A DNA stretch of 31,519 bases from JANNWF01 sp052390415 (lineage in GTDB: Bacteria > Pseudomonadota > Gammaproteobacteria > Xanthomonadales > Xanthomonadaceae). Within the stretch, counting starts at the first letter, position 1, and every line of letters begins with the position of its first letter. This document shows, one piece after another, positions 7,765 through 16,788 of this stretch. The position numbers and the translations under genes were made by a program. Location of the stretch: positions 1-31,519 of the forward strand of contig JBQTGY010000151.1 of assembly GCA_052390415.1 (NCBI GenBank). The letters run 5' to 3'. A model generated the notes under the pieces. It was not told the DNA's origin. It was given only the letters and a program-made list of their open reading frames with translations, and ran no database searches.

Positions 7765-7795
7765 GAAGGGCGCCGTGAGGCGCCCTTCTTTTTTT
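7765..7795 (+). terminator. Intrinsic terminator of the protease gene
   Basis: GAAGGGCGCC (7765-7774), loop GTGA, GGCGCCCTTC (7779-7788), then seven Ts (7789-7795). The 10-bp perfect GC-rich stem followed directly by the T tract is a textbook rho-independent terminator, 24 bp after the protease stop. It makes independent transcription of the following oxygenase gene likely. Confidence 0.95.
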
Positions 7796-7858
7796 GGCGT
7801 TGTCGATAGCTGGTGTGCATCGCTGGCAAACTGCGAATCCATTGGCCGGAACCAGCCC

Positions 7859-8590
7859 ATGACTGAAGCAACCCGCGACTTTATCGAACTAGTCCACGGC
7901 GCAATCGACCCACGCACCTGCGTTGCGCTTATCCAACGCTTCGATGCCAGTAACAAGGCCTCGCGCGGGCGTACCGGCAGCGGGGTCGATCTCAGCATGA
8001 AGGACAGTTGGGACATCTGCATCGATGACCATCCGGAATGGCGTGATGCCGTCAATCTGCTCAACACGGCGATGATGGCTGCACTGATGCGCTACGTACG
8101 CTGCTATCCGCACACCGTGTTGGCGCCGCTGGCGCTACGCAGCGTCGATCCAGCAAGCGGAAAGCAGGTCACTCTGGATACGTCGGCGTTGTTGGCGCTG
8201 CCCGATGACCTGCTGCAGGCGTTGTTGGTGAAGGTATTCCGGCCTGGCAGCATCAATCTGCAGAAGTACATCGCCGATCAAGGCGGTTACCCCTACTGGC
8301 ACTGCGAGCACTATCCCAAGCTCGGTGACAGCAACGGCGAAACCTTGCACCGAGTATTGCTGTGGTCGGTCTATCTCAACGATGAGTTTGCAGCGGGCGA
8401 GACCGAGTTCCACCATCAGCAGCGTCGTATCGTCCCCGCGACAGGTGCATTGCTGATGGCGCCGGCGGCGTTCACCCATTCCCACCGCGGCAACCGTCCG
8501 CTGGGAGGAAACAAATACATCGCGACCTCCTGGGTGCTTTTTCAACGCGCAGAATCACTGTTTGCGGCAGCGCCAGCAACAGGTACTTGA
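7859..8590 (+). CDS. 2-oxoglutarate/Fe(II)-dependent oxygenase (prolyl-4-hydroxylase-like)
   Basis: 243 residues. The C-terminal half has the double-stranded beta-helix pattern of this superfamily: YPYWHCEHYP (probable iron ligands His148 and Glu150, an HxE in place of the usual HxD), LHRVLLWSVYLNDEFAAGET, ALLMAPAAFTHSHRGNRP (distal His at 207 or 209) and GGNKYIATSWVLFQRAE, where the basic residue near 219 could bind 2-oxoglutarate. The enzyme would hydroxylate a protein or small molecule using O2 and 2-oxoglutarate; the substrate cannot be told. The frame is open further upstream to a GTG at 7775, but that lies inside the terminator hairpin, so ATG 7859 is used. It has no signal peptide and so is cytoplasmic. 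It stands alone between the protease terminator and the convergent recJ; I see nothing clear in the 198 bp that separate it from recJ. Confidence 0.8.
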   Translation: MTEATRDFIELVHGAIDPRTCVALIQRFDASNKASRGRTGSGVDLSMKDSWDICIDDHPEWRDAVNLLNTAMMAALMRYVRCYPHTVLAPLALRSVDPASGKQVTLDTSALLALPDDLLQALLVKVFRPGSINLQKYIADQGGYPYWHCEHYPKLGDSNGETLHRVLLWSVYLNDEFAAGETEFHHQQRRIVPATGALLMAPAAFTHSHRGNRPLGGNKYIATSWVLFQRAESLFAAAPATGT

Positions 8591-8788
8591 TTCGAATTTC
8601 GCGGTGACATCAGTGTTGCAGAGTGGCAATTGGTCACTCTCTTTACTCACCGAAAAAGTGCTTCAGGCCTTCATTCGAAGCCAATGGTCGGCCAGGCCGA
8701 GATCCGTTTCGGCCACAGGGTCAACGCGCAGCGGATCCGCTCCAGCGGGTCGGAAATCGTTCGATCACCCGAATCACGTGTCGGATGC

Positions 8789-10570
8789 TCACACCGGGAA
8801 CACGTGCGAGATTCGTAACTGGATGCCTTGTCGATCACGGAAGTCGTCGAGTTCCAGGTGATAGACCGCACGCAGTTGCTGGGCGGGTGCGACGCCCGTC
8901 CAGCCGCCGAAGTGAATGGCCTCCACTTCACCACCGGTGGTCGAAAGCAGGCGCATCTTCAAGTGGCGCTCGCCCACCACCCGCCAACTATTGACGCGGA
9001 ATTCGCCGTCAAAACAGGGCTCTGGAAACCCCTGCCCCCAAGGCCCGCCATCGCGCAGTGCCTGTGCAAGCGCGCGCGTGCGCTCGTGATCACTGATCTC
9101 GCCGTCGCTCCAGACTTCGGCCTGCAGCATGGCTGGCTCAATGGTTTGCGCCGCGATCGCTTCAAAGGCGATTCGAAAAGCGTCGAGATGCGAGACCGGA
9201 AGGCTCATGCCGGCGGCCATGGCATGGCCGCCAAACCGGGTGATCAAACCCGGCTGGGCGGCATCGATGGCGGCCAAGGCATCGCGCACATGAAAGCCAG
9301 GGATTGATCGTGCCGAGCCGCGCAACTCGGGTTGGCCGCCCTCGCCTTCCCCAGCAGGTGCCATGGCAATCACCGGCCGATGCATCGCGTCTTTCAGTCG
9401 CGAGGCCACCAGACCGACTACGCCTGCGTGCCAGCCAGGATCAAATACCACGATGCCCGCAGCGTGCGCGGTAGCGGCATGGTCGGCGGCATCGGCGAGC
9501 TGAATTTCGGCCTCATCCACCATTTGCGTTTGCAGGGCACGCCGCTCGCGATTGATGCCATCCAGTTCACGCGATATGCGTCGCGCCGTCGTCGGGTCGT
9601 CAGTCAACAAGCACTCGATACCCAGCCGCATGTCCTCAAGCCGACCGGCAGCATTCAGTCGTGGCCCCAAGGCAAAACCGAAGTCTTGCGCCAACAAGCT
9701 GGCAAGGGGGCGCCCCGCCACCTCGGCCAGGGCACACAATCCGACATTGCCGCGTCCACTGCGGAGCCGCCGCAAGCCTGCCTCGACCAGGATTCGATTA
9801 TTGCGATCCAGCGGCACCAGGTCGGCTACCGTGCCCAACGCCACCAGGTCCAGCAACTCGGCCAAATCGGGGCCGGGACCCGCCCCAAACTGACCCTCGC
9901 TGCGCATCCGTGCGCGCAGCGCCAGCAACAGGTAGAACATCACGCCGACACCCGCCAGGTGGCGACTTTGAAACTGATCATCCGGCAAATGCGGATCAAC
10001 GATGGCGTCGGCCAGGGGCAAGCTCGGACCGGGCAGATGGTGATCCGTGATCAACACCTTGATTCCCAGTTCGCTCGCGGCCAACACGCCGGCATGGCTG
10101 GCAATCCCGTTATCGACGGTAACGATCAGCTGCGGCAGCGGATGCTCAAGGTCGGCGATCAAGGTCGCCGACAGGCCGTAACCATGGCGAAGGCGATGCG
10201 GCACGCGGAAGTTGACATTCCTGGCGCCCAACATGCGCAAGCCACGCACCGCCACCGCGCTTGCAGTGGCGCCGTCGCAATCGAAATCCCCCACGATCAG
10301 GATTCGCCAATCTGCGCGCAGCGCACGCAACAACAGCTCAACGCCAGAACCGATTCCGGACATGCCATCGGGTGCGCACAAACCCTGCAAGCGCAACGCC
10401 GCCTGCTCACAATCGATTACCCCGCGAGCCGCATAGACTCGCTGCAGTATGGGATGCACATCGTCTTTCCACGGCCCGTGAGCGGGCACCGGCCGTCGCC
10501 GCAATCGTGGCGTCACGCCAGCGTGCGAACTGGCCGCCGCAACCATCGCCAGCGGTAGGCGTAACGCCAT
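8789..10570 (-). CDS. recJ: Single-stranded-DNA-specific 5'-3' exonuclease RecJ
   Basis: 593 residues, usual for RecJ (about 570-580). The DHH phosphoesterase motifs are present in order: VGDFDCDGATAS (93-104), DNG (153-155), TDHHLPG with DHH at 176-178, LGPRLNAAGR (301-310), and the DHHA1 motif GGHAMAAG (447-454). The remaining C-terminus is the OB-like domain. RecJ degrades ssDNA 5' to 3' in RecFOR recombination and mismatch or base-excision repair, using Mn/Mg. It is last in the run greA - COG4255 gene - recJ. ATG 10570 has GGAG about 10 bp upstream and overlaps the preceding gene by 58 nt; a second ATG at 10546 would reduce the overlap to 34 nt but has no ribosome site. Confidence 0.96.
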   Translation of the reverse strand: MALRLPLAMVAAASSHAGVTPRLRRRPVPAHGPWKDDVHPILQRVYAARGVIDCEQAALRLQGLCAPDGMSGIGSGVELLLRALRADWRILIVGDFDCDGATASAVAVRGLRMLGARNVNFRVPHRLRHGYGLSATLIADLEHPLPQLIVTVDNGIASHAGVLAASELGIKVLITDHHLPGPSLPLADAIVDPHLPDDQFQSRHLAGVGVMFYLLLALRARMRSEGQFGAGPGPDLAELLDLVALGTVADLVPLDRNNRILVEAGLRRLRSGRGNVGLCALAEVAGRPLASLLAQDFGFALGPRLNAAGRLEDMRLGIECLLTDDPTTARRISRELDGINRERRALQTQMVDEAEIQLADAADHAATAHAAGIVVFDPGWHAGVVGLVASRLKDAMHRPVIAMAPAGEGEGGQPELRGSARSIPGFHVRDALAAIDAAQPGLITRFGGHAMAAGMSLPVSHLDAFRIAFEAIAAQTIEPAMLQAEVWSDGEISDHERTRALAQALRDGGPWGQGFPEPCFDGEFRVNSWRVVGERHLKMRLLSTTGGEVEAIHFGGWTGVAPAQQLRAVYHLELDDFRDRQGIQLRISHVFPV

Positions 10571-11493
10571 TCGCGACGCGCTCCGTCGGCGAAATCCAGG
10601 CGCAGGGCGTCGAACCGCTTCGCCTTCAGTCCGGCAATGCCACGCTCCAGCCAGGGCGACTCCAGGAACGCAACATCACGCAAGGTAACCAGATCGATGA
10701 CATTCGGACGCGATTCTTGATTCAGCGCTCCCGCGAACGGATGTGACAACGGCACGCCAGCGAGCCCGGCAAGCGACCGTGCCAGCAGATCGTCGCTTGC
10801 AAATCGCAGTCCTTCGGCGGCCACGTGATCAGGCAGACTGCCAGCACCCCAAAACCAGATACTGTTGACTGGCAACATGCCCGCTGCCGCTCGCGCCTCG
10901 TTCAGCGGGTGATTGTGCAGAATGACTTGCGCTTCGTTGAGCAGCCGACGCCAGCGCCGACCGGCGTCGCCTTCCGGCATATGTGCGTGCAGGTCATCAC
11001 CGAGCACAGCCTCCGGCGGCTCGAAGGCTGGCAACTGAGACTGCGCGGGAATCATCAGGTACCAGCGCGAAGGTGTTGGGGCCGAGATCGGCATGCCTTC
11101 GTCACCGAATAGCGGCCGCAGAGCGCTGATGAACTGTTCGGTCTCATCCGCCGAAAGACCCAATTCACCGCAGGCCAGCATCCGCGCCATGGTCAAGTCG
11201 GCGCGTACATGCGCCGGATCCGCACGCAACCAGACACCGTACTTGCCGTCCTCGGCGTCGGTCTGGCGGGTCAAGGGAGCAACGCTTATCCGCTTGGGCA
11301 GTACGTCAAAGACACGCAGCAATTGCGCCTCGCGGCCAGCCTCACCGGCGGGCAGGCGTTCGCTTCGAGCCAACAGACCGGCAAGCAGCGGCGGCAACGA
11401 CTTGTTGAAGCGCAGGCGATCACGCGCCGGCAACAGAAAAGTGAGCGTGCGCGGCGCGGCCGGCACGAAACTGGGTCTGGACTGTTCGGTCAT
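10513..11493 (-). CDS. Conserved protein of the COG4255 / 'cofactor-independent phosphoglycerate mutase-like' family
   Basis: 326 residues, between greA and recJ, as I recall for Xanthomonas and relatives, where it is annotated as a phosphoglycerate-mutase-type regulatory protein. Features seen: LTFLLPARDRLRFNKSLPPL near the N-terminus, WLRADPAHVRADLTMARML, RWYLMIPAQSQLPAF, AQVILHNHPLNEARAAAGML and NSIWFWGAGSLP. The last two blocks, with His-Asn-His and a Trp-rich strand, resemble the C-terminal part of archaeal-type cofactor-independent mutases. The alkaline-phosphatase-like metal site of a complete enzyme is not evident, so catalysis is unproven. No signal peptide or membrane segment. It starts 35 bp after greA and overlaps recJ by 58 nt, so all three probably share a transcript. 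The gene family is fairly sure; the function is not. Confidence 0.65.
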   Translation of the reverse strand: MTEQSRPSFVPAAPRTLTFLLPARDRLRFNKSLPPLLAGLLARSERLPAGEAGREAQLLRVFDVLPKRISVAPLTRQTDAEDGKYGVWLRADPAHVRADLTMARMLACGELGLSADETEQFISALRPLFGDEGMPISAPTPSRWYLMIPAQSQLPAFEPPEAVLGDDLHAHMPEGDAGRRWRRLLNEAQVILHNHPLNEARAAAGMLPVNSIWFWGAGSLPDHVAAEGLRFASDDLLARSLAGLAGVPLSHPFAGALNQESRPNVIDLVTLRDVAFLESPWLERGIAGLKAKRFDALRLDFADGARREWRYAYRWRWLRRPVRTLA

Positions 11494-11528
11494 GGTCTAT
11501 CGAATGTGACGTCTGCAAGAATTCCGCA

Positions 11529-12005
11529 TCAGCCGCTGTAATGCACGCCAACCACTTCAAAACTGCGTTCACCGCCGGGCGCCGCAATGGTGATCGTGTC
11601 GCCTTCGTGCTTGCCGATCAGCGCCCGCGCGATGGGCGCGGTGATCGACAGCAGACCTTGTTTGATGTCGGCCTCCAACTCGCCAACGATCTGGTAGCTG
11701 ACTTCATCGCCACTGTCGACATCGCAGAGTTCGACTTTGGCACCAAAGACAATGCGTGAGCCGGCATTCAGCGAATTGACGTCGATGACCTGTGCGTTCG
11801 ACAGCACGCTCTCCAACTCCTTGATGCGCCCCTCGATGAAACCCTGTTGCTCGCGTGCCGCGTGATACTCGGCGTTCTCTTTCAGATCGCCGTGCGCTCG
11901 CGCTTCGGCGATGGCATTGATGACCTCGGGTCGCTTGAACGACTTCAAGTGTTCAAGTTCGGCGCGCAGGCGCACTGCGCCGCCTTGAGTAAGTGGTGCT
12001 CGCAT
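11529..12005 (-). CDS. greA: Transcript cleavage/elongation factor GreA
   Basis: 158 residues, exactly the usual GreA length. The N-terminal coiled coil (about 1-75) contains ARAHGDLKENAEYHAARE; Asp40 and Glu43 match the acidic tip residues that enter the RNA polymerase secondary channel and stimulate cleavage of backtracked RNA. The C-terminal FKBP-like domain ends in ISITAPIARALIGKHEGDT-like sequence (here LLSITAPIARALIGKHEGD) and GGERSFEVVGVHY. AGGA lies about 7 bp before the ATG. carB ends 121 bp upstream and the COG4255-type gene follows after 35 bp. A carAB-greA order is common in gammaproteobacteria. Confidence 0.97.
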   Translation of the reverse strand: MRAPLTQGGAVRLRAELEHLKSFKRPEVINAIAEARAHGDLKENAEYHAAREQQGFIEGRIKELESVLSNAQVIDVNSLNAGSRIVFGAKVELCDVDSGDEVSYQIVGELEADIKQGLLSITAPIARALIGKHEGDTITIAAPGGERSFEVVGVHYSG

Positions 12006-12126
12006 TCGAGATTCCTACCGTGGTGGTGCGGCGCGAAACGCGCACGCGATGAGTGAGTTTGAAGGATGGTGTGGCGGAGTGCTAGCGAAGGATGGGCAAG
12101 CTGATCGCCGCTTCCACCGCTTGGCA

Positions 12127-15100
12127 TTACGCGCTAGCCAACACACCCGCGCGCACTTCCGAATGCAATTCCTGCAACGAATGCACCACATCGCTGCCAC
12201 GGAACGGCAACGAATGCAGAAGAGCGCGGGCGCCAGAAATTGTCGTCGAATACGTGACCCGGTGTTGCAGTGCTTCACGCCTGATCGAGAACGAGTCGGC
12301 GATCGCCTGGCGGCCTTCGGTGGTGTTGACGATGTAGGTGATCTCACCGTTCTTGATCAGATCAACCACGTGCGGATGCCCTTCCACCACTTTGTTGATC
12401 TTTGCGCAGGTGAATCCATTCTCGGTCAAGAAGCGCTGCGTACCCGCCGAAGCCACCAACTGATAGCCATACTTGACCAGCTCCGTGGCAACACTGAGCA
12501 AGCGCGGCTTGTCCGGATCGCGAACCGAGACAAAGGCCTTGCCAACCGGTGGCACACCAATGCTTGCGGCTTCCTGGGCGCGGGCGAATGCCGCGCCGAA
12601 ACTGCGACCAACGCCCATGACTTCACCCGTCGAGCGCATCTCGGGGCCCAGGATGGGATCCACGTTCTGGAACTTGGCAAACGGAAAGATGGCCTCTTTG
12701 ACACAGAAGTAATCAGGCACCACTTCCCGCGTGACACCTTGTTCAACCAGGGTCTGCCCCACCATGCAGCGGGCAGCTATTTTTGCCAACGGCAAGCCGG
12801 TCGCCTTGGACACAAACGGCACCGTTCGTGAAGCACGCGGGTTCACTTCGAGGATGAAGATGTCATCTTCGCCGTCCGCGTTTGTCTGAATTGCGAACTG
12901 TGTGTTCATCAGCCCCACCACTTTCAGCTCACGCGCCATCTGTGCGACCTGGTCGCGCAAGCGGTCTTGCAGTTCGGCATTGAGCGAATACGGCGGTAGC
13001 GAGCACGACGAGTCTCCCGAATGCACGCCCGCTTCTTCGATGTGCTCCATCACGCCACCGATCAACACATTGCCAGTGGCATCGGCAATCAAATCCACAT
13101 CGACTTCCACTGCGTGATCGAGGAAGCGATCCAGCAATACGGGCGAATCGTTGGATACCCGCACCGCATCGCGGATGTAGCGCGCGAGGTCGGCATCCGA
13201 ATACACCACTTCCATCGCCCGACCACCGAGCACATAGCTCGGACGCACCACCAGCGGATAGCCAATCTCGCGCGCCGCTGCCATGGCTTGCTCGGCATTA
13301 CGTGCGGTGCGGTTGGGCGGCTGGCGCAAACCAAGCTTGACGATCATCTGCTGGAAGCGTTCACGATCTTCGGCCAGGTCGATGGAGTCAGGGCTGGTCC
13401 CGATCACCGGCACGCCCGCCGCTTCCAACGCACGCGCCAGTTTCAGCGGCGTTTGTCCGCCATATTGAACGATGACACCGAACGGCTTCTCGATCTCGAC
13501 GATCTCCAGCACGTCTTCCAAAGTGAGTGGCTCGAAGTACAACCGATCCGACGTGTCGTAGTCGGTCGATACGGTCTCGGGATTGCAGTTGACCATGATG
13601 GTCTCGTAACCATCCTCGCGCAGGGCGAGCGCCGCGTGCACGCAGCAATAATCGAACTCGATGCCTTGGCCGATGCGATTCGGGCCGCCGCCCAGCACCA
13701 TCACCTTGCGGCGGTTGGTCGGCGCGGCCTCGCATTCTTCGTCGTAGGTCGAATACAGGTAGGCGGTGTCGGTCGCGAACTCGGCCGCGCACGAATCGAC
13801 GCGTTTGTAGACGGGTCGAACGCCAAACGCATGGCGCAGTGCTCGCAGGGCTGCTTCGTTGGTCTTCACCAACTGCGCCAGACGCGCATCCGAAAAGCCC
13901 TTGCGCTTGAGTTGGCGCAACCTTGCTGCTGTCAGTGCCGGCAAACCCCCTTCGGCCACTTCGGACTCTTGCACGATCAGCGCTTCGATCTGGCGCAAGA
14001 ACCAGGGATCGATCCAGGTCAGCGCATACACGTCGTCCATGCTGAACTTGGCGCGGAAGGCATCGGCCACATAGAACAGCCGATCCGGACCCGGCTCACG
14101 CAGTTGCCGGCGTAACTCGGACAGGCCTTCTTCACTGCGCAGGTCAAGCTCGGTGGGATCGAAGCCGACTTTGCCGGTTTCCAGGCCACGCAAAGCCTTT
14201 TGCAGCGACTCGGCGAAGCTGCGACCCATCGCCATCACCTCGCCCACCGACTTCATCTGCGTGGTCAGACGTGAGTCGGCGGCCGGAAACTTCTCGAAGG
14301 CGAAACGGGGGATCTTGGTCACCACATAATCGATGCTGGGCTCGAACGAGGCCGGCGTGGCACCATCGGTGATCTCGTTGCGCAACTCGTCCAAGGTGTA
14401 ACCAATCGCCAACTTGGCGGCGACCTTGGCAATTGGGAAACCTGTGGCCTTGGATGCCAGCGCCGAGGAGCGCGACACCCGCGGATTCATTTCGATCACC
14501 ACTACCCGACCGTCTTTCGGGTTGATGCCGAATTGCACATTCGAGCCGCCGGTATCGACGCCAATCTTGCGCAGCACGGCAATCGACGCATCGCGCAGGC
14601 GTTGGTATTCCTTGTCGGTCAGCGTTTGCGCGGGCGCGACCGTGATCGAATCACCGGTATGCACACCCATGGCATCGAGATTCTCGATGGCGCAGACGAT
14701 GATGCAGTTGTCGGCGCGGTCGCGCACCACTTCCATTTCGAACTCTTTCCAACCGAGCACTGACTCTTCCACCAACACTTCGTGGGTCGGCGAGAGGTCC
14801 AGACCGCGCTTGATGATTTCGATGAATTCTTCGCGGTTGTAGGCGATGCCGCCGCCCGATCCGCCCAAGGTAAAACTCGGCCGGATGATGGTGGGATAGC
14901 CGACCCGGGTCTGGATATCCAGCGCCTGCTCCAGCGAGCGCGCGACTTCTGCCTTGGGGCAAGCGAGGCCAATCTCGCCCATCGCCACACGAAACAATTC
15001 GCGATCCTCAGCCATGCGAATGGCTTCGCGCGACGCGCCGATCAGCTCGACGCCGTACTTTTCCAGCACTCCGTGATCGGCCAGATCGAGCGCACAATTG

Positions 15101-15387
15101 AGCGCGGTCTGCCCACCCATGGTCGGCAGCAACGCGTCGGGGCGCTCCTTGGCGATGATCTTTTCCACCATTTGCCAAGTGATTGGCTCGATGTAAACCG
15201 CGTCCGCAGTATCCGGGTCGGTCATGATCGTGGCCGGATTCGAATTCACCAGAATCACGCGAAACCCCTCGGCCTTGAGCGCCTTGCAGGCCTGCGCGCC
15301 GGAGTAATCAAACTCGCACGCCTGCCCGATGACGATAGGGCCCGCGCCGATGATGAGGATGCTTTTTAGGTCTTGGCGTTTGGGCAT
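12127..15387 (-). CDS. carB: Carbamoyl-phosphate synthase large subunit
   Basis: 1086 residues (E. coli CarB 1073). The two homologous halves are complete: half one starts KSILIIGAGPIVIGQACEFD with the ATP-grasp signature around IRPSFTLGGSGGGIAYNREE; half two begins KVMVLGGGPNRIGQGIEFDY with VRPSYVLGGRAMEVVY. The last about 140 residues form the MGS-like allosteric domain (SIGVPPVGKAFVSVRDPDKP onward) that in E. coli binds UMP and ornithine. It makes carbamoyl phosphate from bicarbonate, ATP and ammonia supplied by CarA, for arginine and pyrimidine synthesis. Its ATG is 118 bp after carA, with CAACCCCC directly before it rather than a Shine-Dalgarno. It is probably cotranscribed with carA. 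Confidence 0.98.
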   Translation of the reverse strand: MPKRQDLKSILIIGAGPIVIGQACEFDYSGAQACKALKAEGFRVILVNSNPATIMTDPDTADAVYIEPITWQMVEKIIAKERPDALLPTMGGQTALNCALDLADHGVLEKYGVELIGASREAIRMAEDRELFRVAMGEIGLACPKAEVARSLEQALDIQTRVGYPTIIRPSFTLGGSGGGIAYNREEFIEIIKRGLDLSPTHEVLVEESVLGWKEFEMEVVRDRADNCIIVCAIENLDAMGVHTGDSITVAPAQTLTDKEYQRLRDASIAVLRKIGVDTGGSNVQFGINPKDGRVVVIEMNPRVSRSSALASKATGFPIAKVAAKLAIGYTLDELRNEITDGATPASFEPSIDYVVTKIPRFAFEKFPAADSRLTTQMKSVGEVMAMGRSFAESLQKALRGLETGKVGFDPTELDLRSEEGLSELRRQLREPGPDRLFYVADAFRAKFSMDDVYALTWIDPWFLRQIEALIVQESEVAEGGLPALTAARLRQLKRKGFSDARLAQLVKTNEAALRALRHAFGVRPVYKRVDSCAAEFATDTAYLYSTYDEECEAAPTNRRKVMVLGGGPNRIGQGIEFDYCCVHAALALREDGYETIMVNCNPETVSTDYDTSDRLYFEPLTLEDVLEIVEIEKPFGVIVQYGGQTPLKLARALEAAGVPVIGTSPDSIDLAEDRERFQQMIVKLGLRQPPNRTARNAEQAMAAAREIGYPLVVRPSYVLGGRAMEVVYSDADLARYIRDAVRVSNDSPVLLDRFLDHAVEVDVDLIADATGNVLIGGVMEHIEEAGVHSGDSSCSLPPYSLNAELQDRLRDQVAQMARELKVVGLMNTQFAIQTNADGEDDIFILEVNPRASRTVPFVSKATGLPLAKIAARCMVGQTLVEQGVTREVVPDYFCVKEAIFPFAKFQNVDPILGPEMRSTGEVMGVGRSFGAAFARAQEAASIGVPPVGKAFVSVRDPDKPRLLSVATELVKYGYQLVASAGTQRFLTENGFTCAKINKVVEGHPHVVDLIKNGEITYIVNTTEGRQAIADSFSIRREALQHRVTYSTTISGARALLHSLPFRGSDVVHSLQELHSEVRAGVLASA

Positions 15388-15436
15388 GGGGGTTGCTTAA
15401 GAGCGGGGTTGGGGGCTGGGGTGAGGCGGCGCGTTT

Positions 15437-15453
15437 GCAAACCGCAGGTTTGC
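15437..15453. other. Small stem-loop in the carA-carB spacer
   Basis: GCAAACC-GCA-GGTTTGC forms a perfect 7-bp stem with a 3-nt loop in the 118-bp gap between carA and carB. No T tract follows on the transcribed (minus) strand, so it is not a classical terminator. It could influence mRNA stability or relative expression, or mean nothing. Confidence 0.35.
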
Positions 15454-15505
15454 GCGTCGCCGAACGCCCGAGCGCTATGCACGAGGGCCGGGGAGCAGGC
15501 GCAGG

Positions 15506-16675
15506 CTAACTTTCAGCTTTCTCAGACATCGGTGAAACCCAGTTCTTTCCTCCGAAGTCGCGCATCGACGACACAAACCCGTCAAACAACCCCGCCACAT
15601 CCCGTGGACCCGGGCTTGCCTCTGGGTGACCCTGAAAACTGAAAGCGGGCGCATCAGTCAAAGCGATGCCTTGCAAGGAGCCATCAAACAACGAGCGATG
15701 GGTGGCGCGAACGTTCGCGGGCAAACTCGCTTCGTCAACGGCAAAACCATGGTTTTGCGAGGAAATCATCACTCGACCGGTATCAAGATCCTGCACGGGA
15801 TGATTGGCACCGTGGTGGCCAAACTTCATCTTGATCGTGCGCGCGCCAGCGGCCAGCCCCAGCAACTGGTGTCCGAGGCAGATTCCGAACATCGGAATGC
15901 GGACGGCGATGAACTGGCGGATGGCGGAAATTGCGTAGTCACAGGGCTCGGGGTCACCTGGGCCGTTCGACAGAAACACTCCGTCAGGCTTGAGCGCCAA
16001 TACTTCGTCGGCGGAAGTCTGCGCCGGGACAACCGTCAAGCGGCAACCACGGTCCACCAGCATGCGCAGGATGTTGCGCTTGACGCCAAAGTCGTAAGCG
16101 ACGACGTGCAACGGTCCATCCGCAGATCCGATGTAGCCGGTGTCGAGATCAAGACTGCCGATGCGCCAGTCGTAGGCCTCACGCGTGCAGACTTCCTTGG
16201 CCAGATCCATACCCTTCAAGCCGACAAAGCCGCGTGCCGCTGCGAGGGCGACCGCTGGATCGGCATCCGGCCCCGCCATGAGCGCGCCGTTTTGCGCGCC
16301 GGTCGACCGCAGCAGGCGAGTCAGACGGCGCGTGTCGATGTCGGCAATCGCGACCACGCCACGATCCCGCAACCAGTTCGGCAGTTCGTGTTCGCTGCGC
16401 CAATTGCTGGCCGGCAGCGGCGGCTCACGCATGATCAGGCCGGCAGCAAACACCTGCGACGCCTCGTCGTCGATGTCATTGCAACCGGTGTTGCCGATGT
16501 GCGGATAGGTCAGAGCAACCAATTGGCGGGCGTAGGAAGGATCGCTGAGGATCTCCTGATAGCCAGTCATCGCGGTGTTGAATACCACCTCGCCGACACT
16601 TACGCCTGCCGCACCAACGGACTGCCCGGCGAACACGCTGCCGTCGGCAAGAGTCAAAAACGCAGGTTGGATCAC
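15506..16675 (-). CDS. carA: Carbamoyl-phosphate synthase small (glutaminase) subunit
   Basis: 389 residues, normal for CarA. The N-terminal CarA domain (TGYQEILSDPSYARQLVALT, GNTGCNDIDDEAS) is followed by a class I glutamine amidotransferase domain with the full triad: Cys266 in MFGICLGHQ, and His350 and Glu352 in FQGHPEASPGP. It hydrolyses glutamine and channels ammonia to CarB. The start is GTG (16673-16675), giving the standard beginning 'IQPAFLTLADGSVFAG'; a weak AGGCGAG lies about 4 bp upstream. dapB ends 187 bp upstream and a sigma70-like promoter lies in that gap. Confidence 0.97.
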   Translation of the reverse strand: MIQPAFLTLADGSVFAGQSVGAAGVSVGEVVFNTAMTGYQEILSDPSYARQLVALTYPHIGNTGCNDIDDEASQVFAAGLIMREPPLPASNWRSEHELPNWLRDRGVVAIADIDTRRLTRLLRSTGAQNGALMAGPDADPAVALAAARGFVGLKGMDLAKEVCTREAYDWRIGSLDLDTGYIGSADGPLHVVAYDFGVKRNILRMLVDRGCRLTVVPAQTSADEVLALKPDGVFLSNGPGDPEPCDYAISAIRQFIAVRIPMFGICLGHQLLGLAAGARTIKMKFGHHGANHPVQDLDTGRVMISSQNHGFAVDEASLPANVRATHRSLFDGSLQGIALTDAPAFSFQGHPEASPGPRDVAGLFDGFVSSMRDFGGKNWVSPMSEKAES

Positions 16676-16788
16676 GATGCTCGCCTACTAGTGGGGTGAC
16701 CCCATCTATGCGCCGCTATTCGCAGGCGCAGTTCCTGTCGGGCTGCAATGAAGCAGTCCGGCAAGGAAGGGGGGTCAGGCGAGCCGCG

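Noticed and set aside
7775..7858. N-terminal extension of the oxygenase from GTG 7775
   Set aside because: The start lies in the loop of the terminator hairpin; the family-like sequence begins after ATG 7859.
8775..8806. CACGTGT / ACACGTG inverted repeat at the 3' end of recJ as a bidirectional terminator
   Set aside because: The loop is 18 bp, the stem only 7 bp and no T tract follows on either strand.
9332..10558. 408-residue plus-strand ORF opposite recJ
   Set aside because: Its composition is the antisense of a clear RecJ with all motifs; Gln/His/Arg-rich with no recognisable domain.
13021..14115. 364-residue plus-strand ORF opposite carB
   Set aside because: carB on the other strand is complete and conserved; this translation is His/Arg-rich with no family resemblance.
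15626..16699. 357-residue plus-strand ORF opposite carA
   Set aside because: Shadow of carA, whose catalytic triad is intact on the minus strand.
16692..16704. TGGGG-TGA-CCCCA palindrome before carA as an operator or terminator
   Set aside because: Only a 5-bp stem, no T tract, no known site matched; too weak to call.
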